Positions 1 through 10,183 of a stretch of DNA of 64,000 nucleotides are shown piece by piece. The notes below the pieces were generated by a model that was not told the DNA's origin, did no database searches, and saw only the letters and a program-made list of their open reading frames with translations. Position 1 is the stretch's first letter, and the number at the start of each line of letters is the position of its first letter. Source of the DNA: Marinilabiliaceae bacterium (GTDB taxonomy: Bacteria; Bacteroidota; Bacteroidia; Bacteroidales; Marinilabiliaceae); NCBI GenBank assembly GCA_016933045.1, contig JAFGBR010000052.1:1-64000 (forward strand). The letters are read 5' to 3'. The position numbers were made by a program, and so were the translations under genes.

Positions 1-60
1 AAAGCATCGCAGCTAAAGTATCTGCTCCCGCAATTTATTGACAAAAATCTGATTGAGTAA
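1..60 (+). CDS. C-terminal tail of an upstream gene (partial)
   Basis: Frame 1 is open from the first base for 19 codons (begins KASQLKYLLP, ends DKNLIE) and stops with TAA at 58-60. The composition is ordinary for a soluble protein, but too little is present to name a family. It may simply be a chance open frame at the window edge. Confidence 0.25.
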   Translation, partial: KASQLKYLLPQFIDKNLIE

Positions 61-409
61 GGTGGGATTGGTGGGGTGGATACTTATAATTGGAGAATAT
101 TTCTTTTTTACTGTACGGTATGAAAATAAACTAAAAAGGGGAATTCGGAATATAACTACGTTAGAAAACTTTTTATTTGAGAGTAGCAAGACTATCTGGA
201 AACCTGGTTTTTCTTTCGATTTGGTCTCTGATGAATTCATCTGGCCGTTATATTGTAATAAAGATTACTTCATTACTTTAATCGAGTCACATAAATTAAA
301 AAACGATACAGCATATTCATGTATATCTACTGCTGAAAAAATTAACAATAATCCATGTGTAGTTAAAATAATACTTAAAAAGACAAGTTTTGAAACTAAT
401 ATTCCATAA
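53..409 (+). CDS. small hypothetical protein
   Basis: An open frame of 118 codons that can only start at TTG 53, overlapping the end of the preceding frame. The middle part has a protein-like composition (aromatic-rich, with WKPGFSF and FIWPLYCNKDYF), but there is no recognisable domain, signal peptide or convincing ribosome-binding site. It could be a real short gene, the remnant of a longer one, or a random frame. I do not recognise it. Confidence 0.3.
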   Translation: MSKVGLVGWILIIGEYFFFTVRYENKLKRGIRNITTLENFLFESSKTIWKPGFSFDLVSDEFIWPLYCNKDYFITLIESHKLKNDTAYSCISTAEKINNNPCVVKIILKKTSFETNIP

Positions 410-454
410 TTTGTAACATGTTCAGCAAAACTTAACAAGTGACTTTCTTTTTTG

Positions 455-462
455 TATATTTG
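455..462 (+). promoter_or_regulatory. Bacteroidota -7 promoter element, RND operon
   Basis: TATATTTG matches the Bacteroidota consensus TAnnTTTG exactly and lies 150 bp before the first RND permease gene. No clear -33 TTG is visible at the usual distance, so the call rests on the -7 box and its position. The rest of 410-611 shows no gene. Confidence 0.4.
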
Positions 463-611
463 TCTGTGCAACATACATTAATTAATGTACAAAGTTACAG
501 TAGAGTTTTGGCATCTATATATTCATAATAACTATCCCGCTTGCAAATCTATTGAGTTGTTTAATATGATAAGTAGGTAATATAAACGTAGTTGGAATTT
601 GTTGAAATGCA

Positions 612-3600
612 ATGCAAAAAAGGAAAAACATATCCCCCTTCACCATCATCACTACCTTTATAGCCCTCTCTATAATAGGCATTGCAGTCATGCCATTGCT
701 CAACCTACGCATGTATCCCGGCAGGGCAAAACCGGCTATTACGATAAGCTATTCCATGCAGGGAGCCAATGCAGTGGTTATCGATACCGAGGTTACCTCT
801 CGCTTAGAAGGGTTGTTGTCTCGGGTTACAGGGTTAAATAAATTAACCTCTCGTACTTCTACCGGAAGTGGCTGGATTAACCTTGAAATGGATAAAAACA
901 CCAATATGGACAATGTCCGATTCGAAGTATCCAGCCTTATTCGCCAGGTATATCCAACCTTACCGCTCAATGTAAGTTATCCTTATATTCGCGTTAACAG
1001 TCCCAATAATGAGGATGAGCAAGCTGAGACCCTTATAACATTTACGTTAAATGGCCCTGGAAACAACAGTACCATTGGTAATTATGCGAATGAACACATT
1101 ATACCTCTCATATCGGAACTCCCCGATATTTACAACGTAGCTGTTTATGGGGCAAATCCTCGTCGAATCAACCTTGTTTATAACACCGAGAAATTACAAA
1201 ACATTGGACTCACAGTAAATGATTTAACTAACCAAATACGTGAATATTATATAAACAACAGTTTAGGCAGGGTGTTTGAACAATCCTATACTGGATATAA
1301 AACATATATCCCCGTAGTTTTATCCGGAAAAGATGCAGATGAATTCAACATTGATGAAATCATTATTAAACACGGAGTCAGAATGTTCAAACTTTCCGAT
1401 TTAGCAACCGTGCATGAACAGGAGAGTATTCCACGTAACTATTACCGGATAAATGGGCTAAATACAATTAATATTGTTGTTCAGTCGGTGCCAAAATCGA
1501 ACCAAATGGTAGCCGCAAAACTGGTAAAAGAAAGGATAAATGAGTTACGGGAGAAATTGCCTAATGGGTACAGCATCAATATCAGTTACGATAGTTCCGT
1601 TCAACTAAAAGAGGAGCTCAATAAAATTATTCTTCGTATTGTATCCTCACTGGTCATATTGCTGTTATTTGTTCTTGTTGTGAGTCGCAGTGGGCGTTAT
1701 CTTCTTATCATTACTTTCAGTATTGTGTCAAATATCCTCATTGCCTTTATTCTTTATTACTGGCTAAAGATAGAGATTCACATGTATTCGTTAGCAGGCA
1801 TTACCATTTCGCTGGGAATACTGATTGATAACACCATTGTAATGGCTGACCATTTGCGAAATGGGCAGGGTATTAGTGTGTTTCGGGCCATATTGGCAGC
1901 TACGTTAACAACCATGGGGGCATTGATTGCCGTATTTTTTCTTGATGAGGACTTGCAACTCAAATTACTCGATTTTGCCTGGGTTATTATCATCAACCTT
2001 GGTGTATCATTGCTCATTTCTCTGTTTTTCATACCGGCATTAATCAATAAAATGCCGTTGATTAAACAGCGTACAAAAAACACAGTTAAAAGAACCCGTA
2101 TAAAGGTAAAACTAGCCGGTTATTACGGAGTTGCTATTGTTATGATGAGTCGTTTTCGTTGGGCTCTTTTACTGATTGCCATACTGGCATTTGGATTACC
2201 CATATACAAACTTCCTACATACCTAAAAGAAGAAGTTTGGTATGGTAAATTATATAATAACACAATAGGTTCTCAGTTATATAGTGAAGATATTAAGCCA
2301 ATTGTTGATGCTGTACTGGGAGGAACACTCCGCTTATTTACCGATAAAGTAACCCACAATGCATTGTCGAACAGCAACCGACGTACTGTAATTAATATTG
2401 CAGCCACCATGAATGATGGCAGCACCCTTGAGCAAACCAACCTTGTTTTCGAAAAACTCGAAAATCACCTATCGCAATACGACGAAATTGAACAGTTTGA
2501 AACACGTATTTACAGTCCGTCGTCGGCTGGCATCTCTGTCCTGTTCAAGCCCGAATATGAATTCGACGGTTTTCCATACACCTTGAAGTCCAATGTCGAA
2601 ACTAAAGTGATCGAACTGGGAAGTGCCGATTGGCAGGTAACAGGTGTTGGACGGGGATTTGATAATTCACTAAATGATGGTTATCGCAACAGCCGCATTC
2701 AATTGTATGGCTACAACCTTGAAGCATTAAAAGGGTATGCCCAGAAAGTAAAATCATATTTAGAAGAGATACCACGTGTGGAATCTAACTCCATTTTTAT
2801 AAACGGACGTTCAACATCGGGCGGTAACATCCATCGCGAGTATTTTCTCGATTTGGATGTTGACAAAATTCAACGAACCGGCATTTCAAAAGGATGGGTA
2901 CTAAATGATTTAAGGGAGCTGTCTAGTGAAGAACAGTGGGTGATGTCAACTGTTGAAAACAATAACAGAAAAAACATATTTCTATTACCTGATAAAAAGA
3001 CAGTGCCTGATTTTTGGGAGATCAACAATCGTCCGCTCACAATAGGTCATAATCGATCCACACGGTTAAGCCAATTGGGAATCTTTAAAAAAGAACGGGA
3101 GCAGGATCTGATCAATAAAGAGAACATGGAGTACACCATGGTAGTGGAATATAACTTTATTGGTAGCCATGGACAAAAATAATATATTATTGGAGCTGTT
3201 GAAAAACGGATTCAGCAAGATTTGCCTGTTGGTTATCGAATTAAGCAACAATATTATCAGGGAGGAAGCTGGAACGATCAGAAAGAAGACAGCACACAGG
3301 TCTGGATCATCCTTTTGGTTGCTGTCATCATCTTCTTTATTTGTGCAATTGTGTTTGAATCGCTTTTGCAACCGATAGCAGTATTAATGATGATCCCCCT
3401 TTCGTTTATCGGAGTCTTTTTAACCTTTTACTGGTTCGAACTGGGTTTTGACCAGGGAGGGTATGCCTCGTTGTTATTATTAAGCGGCTTAACAGTTAAT
3501 TCGGCACTTTATATATTAAATGAATTAAACAGTGTTCGTCAACGCTTTCCTCGGCTAAGTGCAATAAGGGCTTATTTAAAAGCGTTTAATAATAAAATAA

Positions 3601-3884
3601 CACCGGTAATATTAACACTCTTGTCAACAGTTTTAGGGTTAGTGCCATTTTTGTCGGGAGGAAAGAGAGAAGCCTTTTGGTTTAGCATGGCTGCTGGCAC
3701 TATTGGCGGGCTCATATTTTCGTTGCTGGCCATCATTATTATATTACCTATGTTTGTGAGAGGTGTAAAACATAAGGGTAAAAAACTAAGAAACAAGCGA
3801 ATTGGATTGAAACGAAATAAAGAGATCACTAATGAAAATATACCCAATAAAACAGAAGAGGTACTTGACTATTGTAATGAGTAG
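612..3884 (+). pseudogene. RND efflux permease 1, split by an in-frame TAA
   Basis: Inner-membrane proton-driven RND (AcrB/CusA superfamily) permease that would be about 1090 residues. The N-terminal membrane anchor (residues 12-28), porter domain, TM4 motif with its acidic residue (LGILIDNTIVM) and second transmembrane half (from about 3300) are all present. The frame is interrupted once, by TAA at 3180-3182, giving pieces 612-3182 and 3222-3884. Both pieces are in the same frame, and the codons between them (YIIGAVEKRIQQDLPVGY) read like normal RND sequence, so this is one point change, not a frameshift. The gene opens an operon with an adaptor, an outer-membrane factor and a second permease. 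Either this copy is inactive, the stop is read through, or it is a sequencing error. An ATG at 3222 could at best make a non-functional fragment. Confidence 0.8.
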
Positions 3885-4965
3885 TGTTGCTAAATTTAAA
3901 ATGTCGCATTTAAGCGGAGTCCTGTTATCAGGTTGTTTGATTTTAACATCGTGCCAGTCAGCACAGGAAAACAATTTTCAAACCGGTAAACGAGCATTTA
4001 CTGATGATGTGAATGTTGTGGTTACTTCGTTTGCGAAAAGAGAAACATTCTATAAAGAGTTTGAAAACAATGGCGCCTTAAAATCAAACCAGCGAGCTCA
4101 ATTATCGTTTGGAGAATCAGGGAAAGTGGTAAAAGTAAATGCCACAAATGGACAATTGGTTCATAAAGGTGATGTTTTGGTTCAAATTGAGGATGTGGTA
4201 CAACGCTTTAACTATGAAAAAGCCTGCCGAAACGTTGATCGTTGTAAACTATCGTTTGAAGAATCCTTAATCAACCAGGGATATACATTGAAAGATTCAG
4301 CCATTGTACCTGAAAATGTCATGAAGATGGCCTTAATCAGGTCGGGGTACCAGGATGCAATTAATGACAGATACATGGCCAATCACCGTTTGAAAGAGAC
4401 AAAGGTTATTGCACCGTTTGACGGAGTGATAGCTGATTTGGAAGCAAAGCCAGACAATGAAACGTCGCTCTATAAGTATTGCTGTACCCTAATCGACAAT
4501 AGCACTTTCGAGGTTTCATTCCCGATGCTAGAGAGCGAAATCTCGCAATTGCAACCCGGAATGAAGGTTGAAGTGATTCCTTTTGCATTTACCAATGATA
4601 CTTTGATAGGAAAACTCTCAGAGATCAATCCTAAGGTAGAAGATAATGGAATGGTGAATGTGAAAGCATTGGTCATCAACAAAAATGGGAAACTGGTAGA
4701 TGGGATGAATGTGAAGGTGATGGTGAAAAAGGAGATGGGTAAAAGTATTTGCGTACCCAAAGAAGCAGTCACACTTAGGCAGGAACGTAATGTTGTGTTT
4801 GTGGCACATAACGATACAGCCTATTGGAGATATGTAGATGTTGGTGAAACCAACTCAACATATTCGGAAATAACAAACGGTATCGGAGAAGGTGAACAGG
4901 TGGTAATAGAGGGCAATTTTAATCTGGCTCACCTTTCTCCTATCCAAGTTATTAATAGTAAATGA
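3877..4965 (+). CDS. RND periplasmic adaptor (HlyD/AcrA family) lipoprotein
   Basis: Membrane-fusion subunit that links an RND permease to the outer-membrane channel. I prefer the ATG at 3877, which overlaps the permease stop by 8 bases. It gives a lipoprotein signal peptide with lipobox LTSC near residue 28, whereas the earlier in-frame ATG at 3832 adds a hydrophilic extension. A lipoyl-like half (GQLVHKGDVLVQIED), a shortened hairpin, the second lipoyl strand (KVIAPFDGVIADL) and a beta-barrel/membrane-proximal region follow in the usual order. The length, 362 residues, is normal. It is translationally coupled to permease 1 and presumably serves both permeases in the locus. Confidence 0.87.
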   Translation: MSSVAKFKMSHLSGVLLSGCLILTSCQSAQENNFQTGKRAFTDDVNVVVTSFAKRETFYKEFENNGALKSNQRAQLSFGESGKVVKVNATNGQLVHKGDVLVQIEDVVQRFNYEKACRNVDRCKLSFEESLINQGYTLKDSAIVPENVMKMALIRSGYQDAINDRYMANHRLKETKVIAPFDGVIADLEAKPDNETSLYKYCCTLIDNSTFEVSFPMLESEISQLQPGMKVEVIPFAFTNDTLIGKLSEINPKVEDNGMVNVKALVINKNGKLVDGMNVKVMVKKEMGKSICVPKEAVTLRQERNVVFVAHNDTAYWRYVDVGETNSTYSEITNGIGEGEQVVIEGNFNLAHLSPIQVINSK

Positions 4966-4975
4966 TACGAAAATG

Positions 4976-5115
4976 CCCCCATCCTTAACCCTTTCCCCAA
5001 TAGGAAATGGAACATTTAACCGACAGATTTGCAAAATGGTAATATTTAACCAGTATGTAAATCAGCTTTCCCCCAATGGGGGAAACGGGAAAGGGGGAGA
5101 GAGAAAAATGGGGGG
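4976..5115 (+). repeat. C-rich/G-rich imperfect inverted repeat between adaptor and OMF genes
   Basis: A pyrimidine-rich stretch (from CCCCCATCC at 4976) is answered by a purine-rich complement at 5078-5115. Inside it, TTTCCCCC at 5067-5074 and GGGGGAAA at 5078-5085 form a perfect 8-bp hairpin with a 3-nt loop. It is far more G/C-rich than its neighbours and encodes nothing convincing. It resembles a MITE- or REP-like intergenic repeat, or an mRNA processing or attenuation structure inside the operon. Confidence 0.5.
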
Positions 5116-5273
5116 TTATTTGTTGGCACGTGTGCAAACTCGTGCCATGCCAGTAATAAAACAAAATGTAATATTATATACTTAAATACTTGTCATTCGT
5201 GAATAAACATTATGTTGGTGTTAGTTTGCTAATCGTACCATGCCGGGCAATTCATATTAAGGTGTTTTTTATT

Positions 5274-6737
5274 ATGCTTATTTTTTTTGTAATGCTGCAA
5301 GTTAGCGTTAAAGCCCAAAAACTAAGCCTTACAATGAATCAAGCCATTGAACTTGCCCAAAAGCAATCTTTTGAGGCATTTCGATCTAAAAATGCTTATT
5401 TGGTTAAGACACTCAGCTTTGAGTCATACAAAAAGATGCTCTACCCCAAGCTAAATATCTCATTAACACCCGGTAATTATGACCGATCCATCTCTGAATT
5501 ATGGGACTCAGAAGAAGGTAGATATAAACCATATGAGGTGCAGTGGCTCACATCGGTTGGTTCTGTTTCTTTATACAAGCCTGTTGGGGTAACAGGGGGT
5601 AACCTTTATGTCAGCTCGTCACTGAGGCGATCCATGACTTATTATGAAAACTCAGATAATGTTCTTAATTACATTTCAAATCCCATTACGATAAATTACA
5701 GTCAGGATTTTAATGCTGTCAACCAATATAAGTGGAGATCGAAACTTGAACCTTTGCAATTCGAAGAAGCTAAAAAGCAATATCTGGAAGATGCCGAGGT
5801 CACATCCATTAAAGCTATCCAGCTTTACTATTCATTTTTAGATGCTGACCTGAATTACCGAATAGCCACATTAAATAAAAACAATGCTGATACCCTCTAT
5901 CTCTTTGGCCAACGGAAACTTACAATAGGAGCTATCACCCGTGCAGAATATTTAAGACTGGAGCTGAACAAAGTAAATGCAAATATCTATTTGGAATCGC
6001 AGCTACAGAACCGACAGGATGCCCTGATAGAACTAAATAACTTTTTGGAGCTGCCTCGTGAAACGGAACTTCACTGTGCAACAAGTGACGAAATACCTCA
6101 GTTATCTATATCCTCTGCCATGGCAATTGATAAAGCTTATGAAAACAATCCAGACATGATTGCATTGGAGCAAAAAATAATAGTGGCTCAAAGGAATATA
6201 AAAAGTGCCAACTCAAATAGGCTGAGTGCCAGTTTTAATGCAAATGTGGGATTAAACCAAAATCAGGAAGAGCTGGCTTATGCGTATCGTGATCTTAGGG
6301 ACAAACAAGGGGTGTCTTTTACTTTATCCATGCCTATTATTGACTGGGGAGATAACAGAAGGAGTATTCAACAGGCCAGACTTAACAAACAGCTTGTAGA
6401 AGAAAACAACCGTAAACAAAAAGATGCTCTTGAAATTGAGGTTTTGAAAATGGTGAACGATTTTAATATTAAAAGCAAACAAGTTAAAGCTTCTGCTTTG
6501 GCCGACAGTATTTCGCGAGTTGCTTATGAAGCCGTTCAACAGCAGTTTATACTTGGAAAAGTTAATGTGGTAGAATTAAATAGCTCGTATAGCGATATGC
6601 AAAGTGCGCAGAACAAATATATCAATACGTTACGAAACTTCTGGCTGCAACTCTATTCGCTAAGAAAAGTGTGTCTTTACGATTTTGAAAGGAATGAAGA
6701 TTTGTCTTTCGATGACCAATCCATAATAATTGAATAA
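5274..6737 (+). CDS. TolC-family outer-membrane efflux factor
   Basis: Outer-membrane channel protein of the tripartite pump. From ATG 5274 the product has 487 residues and starts with a hydrophobic signal segment ending VSVKA before QKLSLT. The TolC pattern follows: a first helical repeat beginning MNQAIELAQKQ, then a second repeat around SISSAMAIDKAYENNPDMIALEQ, with strand segments such as GVSFTLSMPIIDWGDNR. Longer in-frame starts at TTG 5190 and GTG 5262 exist, and the GTG would add a short positive flank to the signal peptide, so the exact N-terminus is uncertain. It lies 26 bp before permease 2 in the same operon. Confidence 0.85.
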   Translation: MLIFFVMLQVSVKAQKLSLTMNQAIELAQKQSFEAFRSKNAYLVKTLSFESYKKMLYPKLNISLTPGNYDRSISELWDSEEGRYKPYEVQWLTSVGSVSLYKPVGVTGGNLYVSSSLRRSMTYYENSDNVLNYISNPITINYSQDFNAVNQYKWRSKLEPLQFEEAKKQYLEDAEVTSIKAIQLYYSFLDADLNYRIATLNKNNADTLYLFGQRKLTIGAITRAEYLRLELNKVNANIYLESQLQNRQDALIELNNFLELPRETELHCATSDEIPQLSISSAMAIDKAYENNPDMIALEQKIIVAQRNIKSANSNRLSASFNANVGLNQNQEELAYAYRDLRDKQGVSFTLSMPIIDWGDNRRSIQQARLNKQLVEENNRKQKDALEIEVLKMVNDFNIKSKQVKASALADSISRVAYEAVQQQFILGKVNVVELNSSYSDMQSAQNKYINTLRNFWLQLYSLRKVCLYDFERNEDLSFDDQSIIIE

Positions 6738-6762
6738 TCTTACGCCATAAAGTTACAATATA

Positions 6763-9700
6763 ATGGTTTATTTTTTACTTAAACGCCCCATAGCAGTCAT
6801 TATGACCTTTATTGCTGTCATTGTGTTGGGAATTGTTTCATCTAATCTCATACCTGTTTCCCTATTGCCCGATATTGCTATACCCGAAATAACCATGCAA
6901 ATATCGGCTCCCGAGAAATCAGTACAAGAAGTGGAGAGTTATTTTGTCCGCCCAATAAGGAGGCAGTTGTTACAGGTTGGTCATTTAAATGATATTGAAA
7001 GCACATCTGCCAATGGACATGGTTCAGTCCGCATGACTTTTAAATATGGCACTGATATTAACTATGCTTTTGTAGAGGTCAATGAGAAGATGGATGCGCT
7101 AATGGCATCTATGCCCAGAGAGTTTGAACGGCCCAGGATCATCAAAGCATCGGCTTCCGACATACCCGTGTTTTATATGTCTGTATCATTAAAAGACACC
7201 TCACTGACCGAAAAAGAACAACGTTTCATGGAGTTGAGCGAGTTTTGTGAGCAGGTCATAAAAAAACGCATCGAACAACTCCCGGAAGTAGCTATGGTGG
7301 ACATTAGCGGACTCGAATATCCCGAGATTGGTCTGCATGTTGACCTGGAGAAACTAAATACATTGGGCATTGATTACCAGTCAATACAAAGAACCTTACA
7401 GGAGAATGACTTTTCTTTGGGTAATATCAAAGTCCGAAACGGTATGTATGAGTTTAATGTCAAATATGCCTCCTTATTAAAAAATCGGAGAGATATTGAG
7501 AATTTAACCATTAAAGCCGTTAACCGGATTTTTAAATTGAGTGAGCTGGCTGTTATTGATGTTGCACCGCAATCGGGTAAAGGAATTTTTATTGATAAGT
7601 CAGGACAATCTGTTATTATGGCCGTTATCAAAAAATCGGATGCCCGTATGGAAGATTTACGCGAAGCAACTGCCTCTATGATGCAGAACCTGAAAGATGA
7701 TTATCCCAGGTTGAGATTTGAATTATCTCGTAACCAGACAGAACTGCTTGACTATTCCATCTCAAATTTGGAAAGTAGTCTTATTATAGGGGCAATACTT
7801 GCCTTTGTAATCATGTTGTTTTTCCTGAAAGATTTAAAGTCTCCTATTCTGATAGGCATCTCCATTCCAATAAGTTTATTAGTCAGTTTACTGTTTTTTT
7901 ACCTGTTTAATGTTTCTATTAATATTATCTCCCTTTCAGGACTTATTTTAGGAGTTGGGATGATGATTGATAATTCAATTATTGTCATTGATAATATCAA
8001 TCAATTGTATAGAGAACAAAAGAATAATATTTTCAAAGCCTGCTTAAAGGGCACAAATGAGGTCATACGGCCGCTTATAAGTTCTGTTCTTACAACCTGT
8101 GCGGTATTTGTGCCGCTTATTTTTTTAAGTGGTATTTCAGGGGCTCTTTTTTACGATCAGGCTATTGCCATATCCATTGGATTAGGTTCTTCATTAATTG
8201 TGTCAATAACACTCATTCCTGTTCTGTTTCGTTTGTTTTATGCAGAAGGTAAAAGGAAAAAAGAAAGAGCGAAGCAAAAAAGCAAATGGTTGGTCAAATT
8301 GCAAGTTTATTCAGGTCTGGAAGAAAGCTACACAAAAGGATATGACTGGATTTTTGCTCATCGCAAACAGTTTTTCATAGGTACAGGTATCTTATTAATC
8401 ATGGGGTTTGTCTCGTTTTCTGAAATCCGAAAAGAACGGTTCCCATCTTTTGAACAGGTCGATGCTATTTTATCGTTAGACTGGAACCGGAATATCAGCC
8501 TTGATGAAAACCGACATCGGGTTGAAGAGTTCCTGAAGACGGTTGATTCATTAACTCTCCAGGTTGCCTGCCAAATTGGTGAACAGTCATTTGTTTTAGA
8601 CGGAGAAGACCAACTGTCGGCATCTCAGGCTTCGATCTACTTTCAAGCGTCTTCTTCAGAAAGGAGAGAAATCATCCAAAACTCATTGGAACAATGGATA
8701 GGCAGAAACTACCCTGAGGCAATTTTCGAGTTTACTCCTCCTGAATCGGTTTTTGAGAAACTCTTTGTTAATAAAGAAGCTCCATTAGAAGTAAGAGTCT
8801 GGAGTAGCGGAAGGGATGCATTGCCTTCGCCCGAACAATTGCAGGAAATAAACAGGGCTGTATTAAATGAGACCGGGTTAAACACAATAAGAAAAGTCCC
8901 GTTACAGGAGTATTACAAAATAATACCTCGTTTTGACCGCATTAAACTGTATGATGTTTCGATTTCCTATTTGTCCGATATCCTGAGAAAATCTCTTAAC
9001 AGGCTTCAAATATTTACACTTCAACAAGGTCAATATACAGTACCGGTTGTTTTAACAGGAAAGCAAGAGAACATATATAATGTAATTAAACAATTAAGGA
9101 TTCATACAGCAAACAATGGCAGCGTGCCGGTTAGTGAATTGGTACAGGTTCAACGAATCGCAGGTTACAAACTAATGAAAGGCGATAAGAATGATGTTTT
9201 TGCATCCTTAGGCTATAACATTGAAGATGATCAGTTAAGCGAAGTGACTGATAAAATCAATCAGATTATTAAACAACAACCCGATTTGCATGTTAGGTAC
9301 ACCGGTCAGCTTTTTTCAAATCGCACTTTGTTTAATGAGTTGATGATTGTAATGATAGTAGCTTTATTGTTGTTGTATTTTATCCTGGCATCTCAGTTTG
9401 AATCAATACTACAGCCATTTATTGTTTTTATTGAGATACCGATTGATATAGCAGGAGCTTTATTGTTGCTGTGGGTTACCGGGAATAGCCTCAATATTAT
9501 GAGTATGATTGGGATTGTTGTTATGACAGGGATAATTATTAATGATTCCATCTTAAAAATTGATACAATAAATAGGTTAGTAAAAGCAGGATATCCAGTT
9601 GTTGATGCAATCCACACAGCAGGTCACAAGCGTTTAAAACCAATTATTATGACCAGTGCCACAACAATTCTTGCCATGATACCATTTTTGTGGGGTGATG

Positions 9701-9828
9701 ATATGGGTTCCAGATTGCAGCAACCCTTGGCATGGACTGTTATTGGAGGCATGACCATTGGAACCTTTGTGAGTTTGTATTTTGTTCCTTTGGCTTATTA
9801 TTACACTCAAAAACGTAAGGGTGAATAA
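6763..9828 (+). CDS. RND efflux permease 2 (intact)
   Basis: A complete 1021-residue RND permease. It has an N-terminal TM anchor (MVYFLLKRPIAVIMTFIAV), a porter domain, TM2-TM6 with LGVGMMIDNSIIVIDNI, a second periplasmic domain, TM8-TM12 and a short basic tail. TM10 reads GIIINDSILKIDT, so the lysine of AcrB-type pumps (K940) appears not to be conserved at that exact place. Many Bacteroidota RND proteins differ here. It shares the operon with the interrupted permease 1. The pair could have formed a heteromeric pump of the MdtBC type, or been two pumps sharing one adaptor. The substrate cannot be told from sequence. Confidence 0.88.
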   Translation: MVYFLLKRPIAVIMTFIAVIVLGIVSSNLIPVSLLPDIAIPEITMQISAPEKSVQEVESYFVRPIRRQLLQVGHLNDIESTSANGHGSVRMTFKYGTDINYAFVEVNEKMDALMASMPREFERPRIIKASASDIPVFYMSVSLKDTSLTEKEQRFMELSEFCEQVIKKRIEQLPEVAMVDISGLEYPEIGLHVDLEKLNTLGIDYQSIQRTLQENDFSLGNIKVRNGMYEFNVKYASLLKNRRDIENLTIKAVNRIFKLSELAVIDVAPQSGKGIFIDKSGQSVIMAVIKKSDARMEDLREATASMMQNLKDDYPRLRFELSRNQTELLDYSISNLESSLIIGAILAFVIMLFFLKDLKSPILIGISIPISLLVSLLFFYLFNVSINIISLSGLILGVGMMIDNSIIVIDNINQLYREQKNNIFKACLKGTNEVIRPLISSVLTTCAVFVPLIFLSGISGALFYDQAIAISIGLGSSLIVSITLIPVLFRLFYAEGKRKKERAKQKSKWLVKLQVYSGLEESYTKGYDWIFAHRKQFFIGTGILLIMGFVSFSEIRKERFPSFEQVDAILSLDWNRNISLDENRHRVEEFLKTVDSLTLQVACQIGEQSFVLDGEDQLSASQASIYFQASSSERREIIQNSLEQWIGRNYPEAIFEFTPPESVFEKLFVNKEAPLEVRVWSSGRDALPSPEQLQEINRAVLNETGLNTIRKVPLQEYYKIIPRFDRIKLYDVSISYLSDILRKSLNRLQIFTLQQGQYTVPVVLTGKQENIYNVIKQLRIHTANNGSVPVSELVQVQRIAGYKLMKGDKNDVFASLGYNIEDDQLSEVTDKINQIIKQQPDLHVRYTGQLFSNRTLFNELMIVMIVALLLLYFILASQFESILQPFIVFIEIPIDIAGALLLLWVTGNSLNIMSMIGIVVMTGIIINDSILKIDTINRLVKAGYPVVDAIHTAGHKRLKPIIMTSATTILAMIPFLWGDDMGSRLQQPLAWTVIGGMTIGTFVSLYFVPLAYYYTQKRKGE

Positions 9829-9908
9829 TATCGTTAATGGGGAGTATTATACTTAATAGTTCGTTAAACCTTATGGATAATTAACGATAGGGTATTTATG
9901 TTATAATC

Positions 9909-10070
9909 AACCTAACAACCTATCAACCTAATGATCTAACGATCTAACAACCTATTGACCTAACAATCTAACGATCTAACAACCTATTGACCTAACAACC
10001 TAACGATCTAACAACCTATTGACCTAACAAATCTAACGATCTAACAACCTATCGACCTATCAACCTATCG
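9909..10070. repeat. degenerate octanucleotide tandem repeat, about 20 units
   Basis: Twenty head-to-tail 8-bp units fitting (A/G)A(C/T)CTA(A/T)(C/T), with one unit carrying an extra base near 10030. A higher-order 32-bp period (four units: GATCTAAC, AACCTATT, GACCTAAC, AATCTAAC or variants) repeats about four times. The plus strand is A/C/T-rich with few G. It fills most of the 355-bp gap between the RND operon and the receiver/ATP-grasp gene, and the rest of the gap shows no gene. Confidence 0.9.
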
Positions 10071-10183
10071 AAACTAATTGATATAATTTTTTATCGGTTT
10101 GCTATATTTATTTTCTGCTTTGGTGCTTTTGGGGTATTAATTCTTCCAATAAATCTTTGTATTTTGTGTTTAAATAGTGTCAA

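Noticed and set aside
3160-3378. Out-of-frame open frame across the RND break
   Set aside because: It reads hydrophilic, unrelated sequence. The RND coding continues in the original frame after the TAA.
4973-5185. 70-codon open frame between adaptor and outer-membrane genes
   Set aside because: It lies over the inverted repeat and reads as low-complexity G/N/P sequence. No ribosome-binding site or family.
9909-10070. Repeat array as a CRISPR
   Set aside because: Units are 8 bp and contiguous with no unique spacers, and there are no cas genes.
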